Positions 11,501 to 25,478 of a stretch of DNA of 64,000 bases are shown in pieces. The position numbers were made by a program, and so were the translations under genes. This stretch comes from Hyalella azteca (taxonomy: Eukaryota > Arthropoda > Malacostraca > Amphipoda > Hyalellidae), in assembly GCF_000764305.2 (NCBI RefSeq), contig NW_025947742.1, positions 310,001 to 374,000 of the forward strand, given 5' to 3'. Under the pieces are notes generated by a model. That model saw nothing but the letters and a program-made list of their open reading frames with translations, had not been told where the DNA came from and did not search any database. Numbering within the stretch: the stretch's first letter is position 1; each line of letters begins with the position of its first letter.

Positions 11501-14500
11501 ATGGGCTGGAAGTCATGTAAACCTTGTGAGAACTTCAGCACGCGTAATACAAGCGTCTGTCATACGCAAATATATTTGCAATCTCACGGTGGATTCAACT
11601 CACTTATTTAAACTCTATCCACGTACAATAATTCCGGGAAAAATAATAAACAATTCAAGTGCTTCATGTGATCGAATGGTGAACCAGAAAATTGCATATA
11701 AATTAATTTTGCTAATAATTAGTAACACATGATCAAATTAAAATACAAGACGAATAATTGAGACGTCATATAAACCAATAATCCAGTTAAGCAAATAGTT
11801 TCACAGAACGGTAGTATATTAATTTAAACTTATAATATTACCCTAATAAAATGTGACAGATTATGGAGTTAAAAAAAAAGCTGTCTGGATAGAAGAAAAT
11901 TATAATCGTGCGCAAATCTGACCAAGGCTCATCGTACCATCAACGAATTACATTTCACACATACAGCATGAAAGATCTAATTGCCAATAAAGAGCATCTG
12001 TTCAGGAAATTCTATAAACGTCGACTTGTAAATCAAAAGAGAAACTCAGTAAAACGTCGCGAGAAGGCGTCGATGTTCCAGTTTGTATCAAATGCTCTTA
12101 GGGAGAAAACATAGACCGCAACAATTTTAATGTGGCAAGAAATAAAGGAAAAGGACGCCTTCGCCTTAATGTGGACAGGTTGAAGAGCTAAAGCCAGCAC
12201 CGGTGCTTTCCAGTCACTGGTAAGGTAGTTTCAGACAGCAATAAACACAGAGATGTGCAGTGGAAATCTCAAATGGCAGCCAATAAAGCACAGTGGAAAT
12301 CATAAATGACAATCAATCACATATATTCTAAATTGTACATTCCTGTATTTTTCATAGGACAAAACACCAAAAATTCATCATTACTAAAACAATTCACTTT
12401 CTTTGCAATCACGAATCGAAGATGAGCCAAATTTAATTACGTTTTGTACATGAATTTTCGACCGTCATTATATATAGAAGCTCAAACAGTATCAACAGAA
12501 CAGATGCTCTGACACTGCCACGACCATCCCTGAATAAAAGACGATTTCTTGGAAATGATAATAAAAATTGTCGGGCTCAAGAATGAACTTTTGTGGTATA
12601 CGGTCGTCATTAACTAGTAAAGCGGATTGCGGGAGCACGACGCATGATATTTGAAGGAGTCGCGCACGGAAATCTATGAACTAGATTTAATTTTATTGGC
12701 CAAGTCATTATAAAAATAAATAAATAACCAGAACAGCAGCTGACACTCGCTAAGTTATAGTTACAATTTAATTGTGCGTATAACAGGCTGATGGAATGCT
12801 TACGACCACTGGACCAGATTATGCTGGCGTAAAAAATGCGTAAACAAAATACACAAAGCGGAAAACCACGTTGATAAATAATAAAATTTAAAATATAAAA
12901 GTCAACGAACAAAATTATGGAAATAATCCCAGCCAAATTCAATCTTCCACCGAAAACAGGAATACAAAAATTTGTCCGGTTTTATTTAAATAATTATCTG
13001 TTCCAACCCATCATTTTGAAAAGATATAAATTTTCGTCAGTGTTTCTATTGCTGCGTCTAAGAACCTTCTAGTCTCCCACTACAAAATCTAAAAAACTAC
13101 AATTTTCCCGAAAATATGCTTTTCTATCGCGAAACCTTTTGTGCATGAGCGTTGATCGAGTAACCCATGCGACAGTTTTGTAGAGATGCATCACCGCCAG
13201 AGCTTCCTATGAGACTCTAGTCAGAACGGTCTCAGCCAAGAGAAAAAACATGGTTGATTTTTAAAAGGCACCGCACAAAAGATGGAAGCGAAGTTCACCC
13301 ACACTAAGGCACGCTCTGATTACGCTGCTTCCCATGCGGCGTTCGGCATCGCTATCATCAAGCGTCTTTTGGCTCAATGCAAATTACTTGTTTACGATTA
13401 CGTATAAGCAACGATACGAGTCACATCTTCAGTACAATTGCTCAAAAAAGAATAAAAATATACATAGGAGCATTAAAATACACTGAATATAAACCGCCAA
13501 CATAACATTTCATAAGAAGATCCATCCTTAGGCGAAAAATTAAGCGTTCCCTATATAATGCGGACTTCAATGACGTCGTAAAAATTGGTTAAAATGAAGG
13601 CCTAATATGTAATGACGTTAACGTAGAGGTTACGATGTTTTTCTCTTTTAATCATCTCATTTACTTGGTAAACATAAGCGACAAAGGAAATTTGACAGGC
13701 ATACAACAATATAACAGTATACAAATTTATAAATTCAAACAGAAAACGAAGCCAAAATATTTCGAACTCCGTGTGCTCGCGTGGTTACATCAAAGCGTGT
13801 CAATTGTGATTCACCCGAAAGCGAGTCAACTTGCGTCGAACCACAGAGAGCATTTTGCACGATGAATTCCCGTTGCATGCCCGTAATAACGATGCGGCAA
13901 GAGCGTGAAGTTTCATGATATACATTCAGCAGATTGAGATCTCTAAGAAAAGAACAACGGAACAGCGTTGGTCATTTGATATCATTATGGCTTAGAAGCT
14001 CAACACGTCTAGGGAGCAGCAGCAGAGAGCGACGCTTGACGAAGATCTCGAAGCTCCTGCTGTGCGTAACGCATTGCAAGCTATGGCAAAGCTTTCTAAT
14101 GACTCCAGCAATACAAGGACGCTTTTCTGCTAAACAACAAACTCTAATACACCAGAGAGGCGGAAAATTTCCTGGATGATCGACAATTATCAGCGAGGGG
14201 AAACTCGGGGAAAAGAAAGTTAAAAATAAGGCAATTTGAAAAATATATTTCAGTTTGTTCTGAATGGTCCCAACCCACAAAAGTTTAGTAACAATCAATG
14301 ATCCATTACAAGCAGAAACTATTAAAAAATAGTAGCAACAACATGAGATAATAAATACTCTAAAAAAGACTCCTTGGATTGAACGAAATGCTGCGATATG
14401 TGGAAATCCCTCAAGTTTAAACGACAGCGCTTTTCGCATAGAGCCAGGTAGGTACTCGTTATTTGAATGCTTGCAATCCATTCCCATGCACTGATGGTGT

Positions 14501-17500
14501 CATTTTAGAACACAAAGGAACCAGCATTAAAAAAGTAAAAGCAAATTCGGAGAAACTAAATCATATGTTCAAAGTATTTGTGCTTGAAGCAATATAAGAC
14601 ATCAGTGTTGAAAGATCTGTTGTAGTGGACCTGAATGATGCGCCAGCTTAGCGCCTTGAATGAAGCAAACACTAAGTTCCGGAAACTCTTCATTCAGCTG
14701 TTAGAAGTGTCACATAAGGAACGAAATTTATTTTTCGCTTCGTACCGAGTACAAATCTGTGCGAAGGAACAATAGGCCTGAACCTCACATCCAACACCAG
14801 CTGTTACTGCCATGCAGACTCGCATGCACTATAGTTTGCCAAGCAGAGATCATGCAGACGAGCTTGAATGGATTAATTTCTAAGTATTACTTTCATTAAC
14901 GCTATAAATCTGTACTCTAAAATTTTAATTTAACAGATAAAAGGAAAGACTGCACTAGAACATGTTTTATATTGATCACAAAAAACTTATACTCTCGGCA
15001 ACAATGCCCAAACACTAAAATTGAGATTATCTTGAATTTAAAATTTGCCATAAACCAAAATATCTGGATATTAATTGCAAGTGCTATTAAAACTCAATCA
15101 TAATTCTAAGGAGTGGAACTCCATGTTAAACCAAGTTACTCCACATTTTGACAAGAACCTTAACCTTGCGAAGTGATTTACTTCATCTTAGACACAGCAA
15201 CGATTCACCTGCACCTGCACTGGTTGACATTCTACAGATATATTTCCAGGCAATATTTCCAGCGTAAAACCGTTCTGCCTCGTACATTATAAAGCATTAA
15301 ACATAATGCCTTCCAAATTGCAAAGTGTACTTTGAAACCTAGCCGTTATAATCGAGTGAGTTCATGAGATATTTTGGTTCTGGAAAAGCGATAAGTAACG
15401 ATGAGCAGCAACAGCGGGGTGGGGTGCGTCACACCAAGTGCTGTAGGGAAAGCGCTAACCATTCATCAGTAAAAGTTTGGTAGCGACAGATGTTGTCAGC
15501 ACGAGTCGCCACTGCTGGCCATGCAAAACCTATAAATAAGTCGGACGTTTAAAATCGTTCTACGGCACTACACACTACATCGCTAACGCTATATACTTTG
15601 CTAAGTCAAAACCAGAACTCGATGGGGGTACAACGCTGAGACAACGCGCTCAAGCATATGCTCCGTGCGAGCTTAGAAACGCTCTTCCTAAATGCTTTCC
15701 GGAAATTCATACATGCAAATAATCTAATTGACAAGACCCAATAATTTTAGATCAATAATGATAGTCTTAATTTAGAGGACAGCGGTTCAAAAAAATTTTC
15801 CACACGATAAGAGCTGGACTTCAGTCGTTTTTAGATAAGCTATCAAACTAAACGATAACACTATGCAGTTGTCCGTTACAACACATATACATAACAAATC
15901 GCAAACATCAGCAAATTGAATTTTCATTTGTAAGACATGTAAATCCAGCTTATATCAAGAATATTTCCAGTCAACATTTACAGCACGATAACGATAAGCT
16001 GTTTCAATCTCACTTTTCATGCTGAGCTTATCGTCACGAAGCGCTCGCCTAGACGCAAAACAAAGCTAAACGAATGTACCTACAGCCATAAAAATAAGAA
16101 CGTAAGCAGCTGAAGCAAAGATTATTAGGAGAACTGCATCCAGCTGAGCAGCGATGAGTGCGAGCTGATCTTCAATGAGCAAGAGAATGACCTCATTCTG
16201 CTAAATGAAGGTTGAGCGATGACGGTCGTGGCAGAGCGGTAATGAATCTCGATCAATGCAGCGGCCCTGATGATGACCACGTCACTCTCTTCATAAGCGT
16301 AGAGGCGCTATGATCATGAAACCATGCCATGAGACAAGCACAATCCGCACTCACTTAAAATGAACGATCGAGCTCATCAAAAGCATGACTAAAGCGCCAC
16401 TAAACGGAGGTTTGATTATTGCGGTATTGCGCAGTGAGGTACTGATTGATTATTAGGTTAGGAATAATCTTCATTCATTACTATATATCTAGTGCAGAAA
16501 TTTATCAGAAAATGTCTAACATATTGATACAAATAATGAATAATAAATTAAAGAAGCATTTCGAATTACATGGAGCTAAACCTTACAACGTCATGGATGT
16601 GCTGAAAGTGTATGGTTGAGAAATATAGTTATAATGTACTGTTAATTGAATAGAATTTCACTGCAGGGTTAGAAAGCGATGGCTGAAGAACCATTTCCTA
16701 GAGACGAGCACGTATGTGATGGGCAGCGGAACCGGCAAGTCATGGACGAGTCTTCCCTCAGGACAATCAAAACGAGGTCGCACTTCAGTGGCATGCGGCA
16801 ATATATAGCAGGCAGGACCAAAGCTCTTAAGCTCCTATTCATCTTGGAGAGCGTAACTCCACTGTGACAAACGACAATTCATCTTCAGAAATGCAAGTCA
16901 TTCAGCGAGACAACTGTTTCGGAACAGGATCATGTGTCACTTTTGACGGCAATTACAGATTTGTAATCTGCGATTAACGCTAGACGGTTTGTACGCAGCA
17001 AGACGTTGTACGGTTACACGAAGACGTGAGATGTGACACAGGATGTGTGAAAAAATCACAGCCTGTTTGTTGTGAGGAGAGCAGGGGGCGTGCGTATGAT
17101 CTCACAGTTCATTAGTCGAGGCGATCAAGCGCTTACTCTGATGACACCAATAAAGCGATGAGAGAAGCCGCCTCGCATAAAAAGAATGCCGAGGTTACAT
17201 TTTCATTTGGTAGATGAAACAAACCGGTGGATATAGTCATATAGAATAGTTGGAACAGAACTAGAACTTTAGTAAATTTCACGAAGCTGTCTATTGCAGT
17301 TATAATAGGGAAGAAGATCAAGCAATACAATTGCTTTAACATCACATGCAGAAATGAGAAGCACCAAAGTACACAACCATCGCAAGTCTGATGAGGGCTC
17401 ATGCAAGATGTGCTGACATGGAGACAACAGATCCTTGGGATCAAGACAAGAGGAAGTAACGATTCTGCTGTAGCTCACTTGGATATGCCGCTTCTGAAAT

Positions 17501-19288
17501 AGCTTTTTAGATATTGTTCACGTATATATAATATTACAACAGAGCGCTTTTTTACCATAACTGTAGGCATTCAACAGTGTACACATTTATTTAATGCATA
17601 TTATATTCAACTGTGTGCTTTAGAGATGCTCGAAGGAAATCACCTAAAAGTAAGATCAAATACTAATAAACAACAGAATCCAATAGTAAACACAATATCA
17701 TTCTAGGTGCATCGGCATCGCGTCCATAAACAATAGAATTTGAAAGCATAATGACAAGATAAAAGCTTGGAATTAAAAGAAAATTTTTCAGACTGACAGT
17801 GAAACTGATCCAGGTAATAAATTCTAAATTCAGAACCATTACAGATATCAGATCGACGATTTATATAGAATGACAGAGAATTACTAGAGAACCAAGTTAT
17901 AAATCGACAAACAATTTATAAATATCAAGGCGAGGGAAATCAATAATTAGGTTTCGATGGAGCACGAAGACTTGACGGAGGAAAGTAGATCAGTTTAAGT
18001 TTCCCTGAACGAACTGGAACACGCAAGGAATGTGATGCATATACGCGAGAAGCGCGTGGAATAGCCTTTAGCCGACTGCACATGAAAATAAAAATTTACG
18101 CACAATGCAACGAAAATATTCCAACCACACGAATGAGAAAAAACACGATCCATACAAAACAAAACTGTGAATATAAAGTACTTAAACATTAATTAGTCAT
18201 TCTGACTCTGATTGATCGTTTCTTGTGCTAAATAAACGAAGACCAGAATTGCATGCTACAACACTTCATGCCAGCTTTCCAATCGAGTTTGAACGCGTCA
18301 CGCGTCATCTCCGGCACCGGCAGAGACGAACACACCGGACACTCTTAAGGCTCGGGATGAGTCGTGTCATGTTGTGATGCACCAATGCATGCAGCAGCGT
18401 CTACTATATGGCTAGAAAGTATTGGTAGTATTACCAGAACAAGGAAGTAACGAAGTAGCATTCCTCCTTCAATAAGACTGGAAAGCAATCATCAACTGCG
18501 ATTTAAAGCGTGACCATGGGCCGTAACGGTACGCGAACTGAATCAACACCATCTTAAACCGCACTGTTCGCGTTCTGAAATGCCTTTAATAAGCACATCA
18601 ACCAAAAAAACACGGTCATATATCGTACTTTTTGTTCGAGTCAAGCCCAAAAGCAATGAAGATGAAATTGTTAGTACTGTGGCGCTATCCTAAGGAGCGT
18701 TTTAGGATCATTTATTTTCAAGTCTCACCAAAATCACCGATCACACAAATTAAAACGACACTGAACAGATAGACAATTTATGTGAGCTGCTGACCAAAAG
18801 AAGTTTCTAAATGTGAAACTGTTCAGACATTTCAACATTTAAACCACTTATGGCCGTCATCGATAACGATTCAAACCATACATTCGAATCATCTTACGCA
18901 CAATTGATCATTGTGATACACACCATCTTTTTAGCAAGCCCAAGTAATACGTTTTGATTAAGCTGATATCCATTAGAGTGAAACTTCCTTGTAGCAACGA
19001 AATTAAAATTACCTAAATATCATGTTTTTATCGTTTTTTAGCACTACCATATGAGCGGAGATCGCCTTTTTCAGAATTCTAAATTCCTTTTTTTTCCTCA
19101 CACCGACCTTTCGTCGGCATGAGTTTTAGTCCTACTCTTACTCTCATGCAAAGTTTGAGGAGTTACGAGACTCCTGACCTATATGAAGTGTAAAGGGAAC
19201 AAATGTGTGGAGTGTGAAGAAACTCTGAATTACCGAAAACATCGGTCTAAGGAGTTCAAATGTGGTTTGCGCCAATCTCGTAATAGGC
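8521..19288. other. AT-rich intergenic or intronic DNA, no gene seen
   Basis: About 10.8 kb of AT-rich sequence without a supportable gene. Minor structure: a small hairpin at 9742-9763 (8-bp arms, 6-nt loop) beside a short duplicated phrase around 9763-9830, and a 171-codon minus-strand open frame at 13972-14487 that is rich in Phe, Leu, Ile and Cys and looks like antisense of A-rich DNA. No transposon ends, tRNA or coding exon could be recognised. Confidence 0.5.
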
Positions 19289-20027
19289 CAGTGGTTCCTA
19301 AACTTTATCTGGCTGGCGCTCCCTTTGGCTCCCCAGTGAATTCCTAGCGCCCTCCCTTCCCCCCCCCCGACAGACACATATAAAAACCAACGCCTCTTCT
19401 TAAGTTCTTAATATTTAGTATGCTGCAATTTTAAAAGATAGGTTAAACACAAATGTCACAAATGTGTATTTCACAAACAGAAACCCATTTCGTAAACCAA
19501 TATATTTTTTACAGTTCCAACTGTTTCAGCACTAGAAATCCAAGACGGCTAGGACAAACTCACGGCCGGACTCGTAGCCGGTCTCACGGCCAAACTCCAA
19601 ATTCATTGACCATGGAATATCTCACAAACTAATGACCGCAGCTCGATAAAACTTGGAACACGTATTCATTAGGACCTAACGGTGATGTTTAGCTCGTGAA
19701 AAATTTTAAAATTTCACCTTCATTCGGGAGTTATACGGCGATGCGGGCCGAAATTCGCAGTGATCAAAAAATTTCTTCCAAACTACTGAGCAGATTCGAA
19801 CGAAGTTTTGAATATAAATTCCTAACTACCAAACGGTGATTTTTAGCTCGTAAAATTTCATTCGAGTCGGAGTCAAGTTTTGCATATGTAGTGTACAAAT
19901 TGTCAAACAAACGTACAAACTTTTGACTTCGACTGCGCCCCCCTACTGCCCCTTTCTTCCTCACCCACCCCACCAGATCTTTCCACCGCCCCCAGGGGGT
20001 CGATATCGCCCACTTAGGGAACCACTG
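19289..20027. mobile_element. hAT-type miniature element (MITE), 739 bp
   Basis: The left end begins CAGTGGTTCCTAAACTT and the right end, inverted, reads CAGTGGTTCCCTAAGTG: terminal inverted repeats of the hAT (Charlie-like) type. The flanking 8-mers taataggc and aaatagaa agree at five of eight positions, including a central aatag, consistent with an old, decayed 8-bp target duplication. GC-rich stretches next to each end contrast with an AT-rich middle. The middle has a degenerate internal duplication (about 19640-19717 and 19790-19860, sharing ACGGTGAT and TTTAGCTCGT). No transposase remains, so any mobility would have depended on an autonomous relative. Confidence 0.8.
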
Positions 20028-23000
20028 AAATAGAAGATACACCGTGCACAGGCTAGAATCAGTTGTCTTTATACCTGAATTTGAAATCAATTAATAATAC
20101 TTAAGTGGCAAGTGAATATTAATAGTTAATCGTGCAAAACCAAAGTAATTACGAGATATTCGGGACGAGGTAAAGTAATCCTTTGCTATTTCGTGTTGTA
20201 TTTATCGCAGTCTTAGTGTGTCGCAGATTTTTCACAAGTATAAATTATTTGATAAATTATTTGATATAAATCAAAATTTGAAAACTGAAAAATCATGCGT
20301 TAAAGTTTATCTGTACGCCGACAAAAGGCATAGAATGCCTCGCACAATTTATTGCCCATGTCTGTGATTAAATAGCGAGCCTGAAAAACTTTGAGATTGA
20401 ACGAGAAAGTTAATGTGTTGAAGAAGATTAGGGCAGGCTATAGACGTCCATCTGGTGAACGCCATTCCTGATTGAACTTTGAACGGAGAGATAGAAGAGT
20501 TTGCTATGTTGGAAAGATGAATTAAATGACCGTCAAACTGCTATGGTAATGCTTTTCATGGAAAGTTAGCGGGGTGCTACTATACGTAAATTTTGAAAAT
20601 AGAGAAAGCCTATCTGTGGGACTGCCTGGATGGATATCGGACTGCCGCCTGCCGGGATTAGTCCGACCTCGTTAGTCGAGTAGGTTAGAATAAAACTAAT
20701 CTCTCATGTTAGGATAATTGAAACTAATTATGCGTTTTATTACCACTTTGATATTATACATCCACATAAAAAATGAAATGAGGTGACACTTCTTCGCGGT
20801 TTTCCACTAATCGCGACCGGTTACCGCTCCTATTTTACAGCGATTCTTTGCTGTCTTGACTGAGCTGGACGGTGCCACGGTTAGGTCATTAAATATCTAT
20901 ATATATACAAGTTTCTAGCAATAAATATCCCCTAAGTTCATAGTTTTAGGCAGATTAAACTTTCTCGGCGATGAAATAGATGTATCATGTGATTCATGTC
21001 AATTGGCCTTGTTTTATATAAGAAACCACATCCCCGGTCGTATAGTTACACGAGTCTCTCCAATCAAATGTTTTCTACGGTACACGAAGCACATCGTTTT
21101 CTTCCATTATGGCGATGGTTGACGCAAATGGTTTAGTGGTAAGAAGAAACTTGTGACTTGTAGAAGGGTCTGAATAAAATCATAATATATTGTAATGATG
21201 GTGGACAAAACTTTAGGGAATGATTCTAATAAGTGGCATCTAAGGCGAACAAAAACACGATGTAAACATGGATTAGACGATTTTTCTTTAATGACAGTCT
21301 CATGCTGGCAAGTGGCAATAGTGCCGTCTACCCCAAGGCCAAGGGCAAGATATAGGCATCAAGATCAATTGGTTTCTTAAATCGCAAATTTGCCAGGAAT
21401 TTAAAAGCAAGAAAAATAGCCCAAAATTTCAGCCTTTCTTATAAGAGAAAACGTTTTTCTGGACTCCAAAACGTTGTCTGTTACAAGAAATAAGAGCTTT
21501 TGGCTATTTTCTTTGCTTTTAAACACCAAGATAAAAGATTTGCTAATCGCTGCCTCTGAATTTAAGGAAGCGACTTTTCTTTGCGCGTTAAGAGGCTCCA
21601 ATGTCTGTCAAACCCCTTATCAGAATTAAGAATCGCAGCTACCAAAGGAGGTTCAGAAATTAAAGTGTCCTAAGTGAGCGAAGGGTAAAGGTAAAGCGTC
21701 ACTAGAACTCGTAGTACGCTTTAGAACTCGTAGTACGTAGAACTCGAATCGTAGTGAGAAACGTCCACAACGAATAACACGCCTCATCATGTTACGGTTT
21801 GAATTTTTAAGGGTTGTAGCAATGATGGTAGGGCTAAAGAAAACGAGGCGCGAGAGTAGCAAAGACGGCAAAGCCTGTGATGGCTATAATAATATTCATA
21901 CAGCTATGACAATGATAGTTCAATGATTATACATAAATAGCAATAATGGTACGGTAGCAAAAATGACGTCATAAGTTGATTTCAAAGCATATGATGCGAA
22001 AAAAATCATTGAAAAGAAGGGCAGGTACGGGTTTACTAATCAAAGCTTGGGCTCATCAGCATGCAGGGACAGGCGCGTCGCCGCGTATATATGCGGCGCA
22101 AGCAACTCGCACACAACTCATTCCTCCACCGCGCTGCACAGTGCACAACCACGTCCAATCTACCGATGCACAGCAAACTGATTCATCGTAAAAAAAATTC
22201 TGTAACTAACGTACTGAATATATCGTTAATCGAATCGCTAATATGCAGCCAAACTTTCTTCAGTCGAATAAGAACTCGGCATCTAATTTGGTACAGAGTG
22301 AATATGTTCGACGTGCGCGTCATTAAGTGAACTTCGTAGTGTCATTCATCAGTTGGTATTCAGCCGATGAATCATTCAGTTTGACATTAAATACGCTGTA
22401 ATTGTTAGTTGCACAACAGTAAAATATTGTCCGCATATTTGGTTCCTGTATGTCTTATTTGAAAGTATGTCGAAATCGTGGATTTATTCTAAATGTATTT
22501 TCTAGTCTCACTTGAGTAAATTCAACACATATTTGGTGCACAAAATCAGCCGTTCCCTAAAGACTCGTCCTAGAATATAAGATTCTTATAAGCACGAGAT
22601 GTTAGCTAGAAATAGAACCCCACTGGAGCACAGCAGCGCACGTTCAGCAAACGTTTGCAAGTTATGAAATAAGAGCAGGTGCCCGCGTATCATCATTTGC
22701 AGTTACCTGCATAATCGCGCACTCATATTTGCAAACACTGTCAGTCAGAGCAAGCTTTGTGTTCACTGCAAGGCCACGCAATGCGTGTACCGCCTATCAA
22801 GTGTAATAGCAGTCTCTCCTTGAGATAACGTAAAGAAAGAAAGGCCGATGGGGGGAATCTAGCTATAGCCGTGAATATGAATCATCAATTGAAGGAACGA
22901 TCAAACTTAATTAGACGATGGCAGAAAGAATGAAAAAAAAACAATATCTGTTGGTCACCGAATATTGCAAACACAAACGCATTCAAACCGCAGCGAATTC

Positions 23001-23411
23001 TCCGCCAACTCTAGGAAATTTTAGGGTTCCATACGAAATGATTACAATCTCGTCACTACCCAAAATACACAAAGGAAACCAAAACAGTGGAACACAGTGA
23101 ATAGGATTTCCGTGCATGAAATATGTTCAATTTCAAGTCAATTTTCGGCGGCAAGCATGACGCATCGAACGGCACTTTGAGAAAGCGAACTAGGCGGGCC
23201 ACACAGAAGCGTTGTTCTCGCCTCATGAACGCGGCTAGTGAACGTGACGGCGACGGAAATCGAACACATAAAATCTTATGGAACATTCCACGCCATCAAA
23301 ATTTCAGCCAGCTGACACATAAGTGTTCCGATCTGGGTTTCGGCTCGTACGTAAGCCGACTGGCATCACAAGAAATGTGAGCCGCAATTCTCGCAATCTA
23401 CGTAGAATTAA
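20028..23411. other. AT-rich DNA, no gene seen
   Basis: No supportable coding region. Minor structure: short tandem copies of TAGAACTCGTAGTACG at about 21705-21750; a near-palindrome CGCCGC...GCGGCG at 22079-22098 whose centre is TATA-like, with a TCATT initiator-like site about 34 bases downstream (22118-22122); and a short (CAA)n-A run at 23415-23437. Confidence 0.45.
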
Positions 23412-23918
23412 TTACAACAACAACAACAAAAAAAAAACAAGTTTGAATTATGTTTAGGTTTAAAATCTAAAAACGTGCCTGAAATACATTATCAGTACAA
23501 CGAGAAGCAGACAAGTAGTGGCCAGACGACCTTGATGCAGCGTATACCGGCACGTGATCAGCTATCGGCCGTCGTCTTAGTTGAGAACAACGCAGGTGAG
23601 CTTTTTAAAATGCCGGTCAGAGTTGTGGCTTTGATGACCATATTGGTGGCATCAAAACAAACCAGAAATAACCGGTACGGAAAAATTACGTTCTTAAGGG
23701 CTCAAGTGGCCAGTTCAATAGTCAATTTTTCGAGAATAAAGATTAACCCTATAAACAGTCCAATTCAGGCGATACATAATCTAGTAGCAGTAGTACTTCT
23801 TAGAAAAATGTTTGCCAACAGAAGCACGAAACAATATGGGAATATGTTTTACTGGTCAGGACTTGAAGTAAAAAACGTGACGATTCTGACATATCCGTCA
23901 ATGTGTCCGAATGAATAA
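23412..23918 (+). CDS. Candidate ORF, ~168 codons open, unknown product
   Basis: A plus-strand frame open from 23412 to the stop at 23916-23918. It has no ATG near its beginning; the first is at about 23535 (MQRIPARDQ), giving about 127 residues. The codon at 23475 is GTG, which is not a credible start in an animal nucleus. The translation is balanced in hydrophobic and charged residues and is not low-complexity after its first Gln/Lys-rich codons. By base composition alone an open run this long is unlikely but not impossible in a 64-kb window (my estimate is a few per cent). No domain is recognised. It could be an exon, a decayed transposon fragment or chance. I see no strong splice sites that settle it. 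Confidence 0.25.
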   Translation, partial: LQQQQQKKNKFELCLGLKSKNVPEIHYQYNEKQTSSGQTTLMQRIPARDQLSAVVLVENNAGELFKMPVRVVALMTILVASKQTRNNRYGKITFLRAQVASSIVNFSRIKINPINSPIQAIHNLVAVVLLRKMFANRSTKQYGNMFYWSGLEVKNVTILTYPSMCPNE

Positions 23919-24279
23919 AGGTATGCTTGCTCAAAAGCACATTACAGAGTCAGCGGCATTTGAGTTAAACAATTTTTATCCAGCAATTGCATAATTGCTT
24001 CGTTAGAAATAAAAAAAATATTACCGTACGAGATATAGTTTGAGGAACTTAACAAGGGTCAAGATATGCCTGTCGACTCAGGATTCTGGTTGGCAATGCA
24101 TGCAATGGAGCATCACAGGCAAAAACAAAAAGGTTTTTAGATTGCAGCATGAAGACAGGCTGCCTTATAAGACGTGCATACATTGCTGCAGCTTTGACAG
24201 CCTTGTGACCGTAACTGCCACGGTTCAGGTCGATGAAAGTACAAACATCCAAGACCAGACCCTCTGTAACTTAGGCTGT

Positions 24280-24506
24280 GTGCATGCTTTAGACCGCACA
24301 TGTGGTCTGTTGCAGCGTGCATGCTGTAGAGCGCATATGTGGTCTGTTGTAGCGTGCTGCGTGCATGCTTTAGAGCGCACATGTGGTCTGTTGTAGCGTG
24401 CATACTGTAGAGCGCACATGTGGTCTGTTGTAGCGTGCATACTGTAGAGCGCATATGTGGTCTGTTGTAGCGTGCATGCTTTAGACCGCACATGTGGTCT
24501 GTTATT
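24280..24506. repeat. 37-bp minisatellite, six copies
   Basis: Units begin at about 24280, 24317, 24361, 24398, 24435 and 24472. The period is 37 bp, except that the second copy has a 7-bp insertion. Each unit contains GTGCATGCT or GTGCATACT and an imperfect hairpin AGAC/GC...ACATGTGGTCT centred on CACATGTG or CATATGTG, an E-box-like palindrome. Because 37 is not a multiple of three and the unit has few stops, several frames stay open on both strands; those ORFs are by-products of the array. Confidence 0.92.
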
Positions 24507-25300
24507 ACGTAGGTACATAATAAGCATCTGCACTGGAATAAACTCGTACAGCAAACACGCCAGCCTCATAATACGAACAAGACGACGTAGAGAGTCACGC
24601 GACTGTAAGGCACCATAGCAACGTGAGCTCAAGAGGCTTGAACACTTTTATTAGTGCAATACAAGAATGTTCATAAGTTCATATATAGTGATAGAATATA
24701 TAAATTAACGTATTTTCGCACTATAAATAGATTGATTTTCCGTAGTTAATAAAAGGCTCACTGATTCGAAATATGGTTGCATCAATATTTTACGTTGCCC
24801 CAGTAAAGTAATCAACATAAATTAAACGCAGTGAAGCGATCACTGGTGTGAAAATCTGGTGAAATATAATGATTTTACAGAAAATCATCCATCATTTTTT
24901 AAATAATATTACAAAATTATTGCAATATTAAATATTATTTTTAAATATTACATAAAAATTACAACTAAAACAAGTAAAGACCTCAATTTTGAAGGAAAAA
25001 CCGACATTGAGAGGAATTTTCTCACAGGCTGGGCATATTAAAATAACACTTTGAACCAACAACGCCCGTGCGAGATTATCTCCTCGCAGTTCCACTTCAA
25101 TCTCGTTCAACTTCAACTTGCGTCGGGTAAAGTCATTACTAACTATTACACAGTGACGGAATCACATTACTTAAGGCACGAGAGATAGCAACGAGGTAAC
25201 TAATTTGAGTGTCGTTCGGCTACTGTGTGCATCGAACGACAGAAGTTTAACACGAGACGTATTTAATGTGCGACGATCGTTGTCGAGTTTCACGTACTTT
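24507..25300. other. AT-rich DNA, no gene seen
   Basis: Unique AT-rich spacer between the 37-bp array and the TA-flanked element. I see no coding or structural signal. Confidence 0.5.
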
Positions 25301-25478
25301 ATATAGTCAGATGGGGTAAGACAGGACCGAAATCACTAACTAGCCCGTAGCATCTATACCATGAATAATTAAAAAATCCTAAACCTATCACAAGGTGTAT
25401 CTATGCAATGGGTTTCTAAGCTACAACTCTGACATTTTGCATCTAACATAGTTTTCTGTACAGATTAAAAAAAGTGAG

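Noticed and set aside
13972..14487. 171-codon minus-strand frame with hydrophobic stretches resembling membrane segments.
   Set aside because: Its Phe/Leu/Ile/Cys richness is what antisense of A-rich DNA gives; no domain or splice signal supports it. It remains one of the longest chance-type frames.
24040..24632. Several 100-135-codon frames on both strands with repeating Cys/His-rich peptides (HARYNRPH, MHATTDH-like).
   Set aside because: They are translations of the 37-bp tandem array in several frames and not independent genes.
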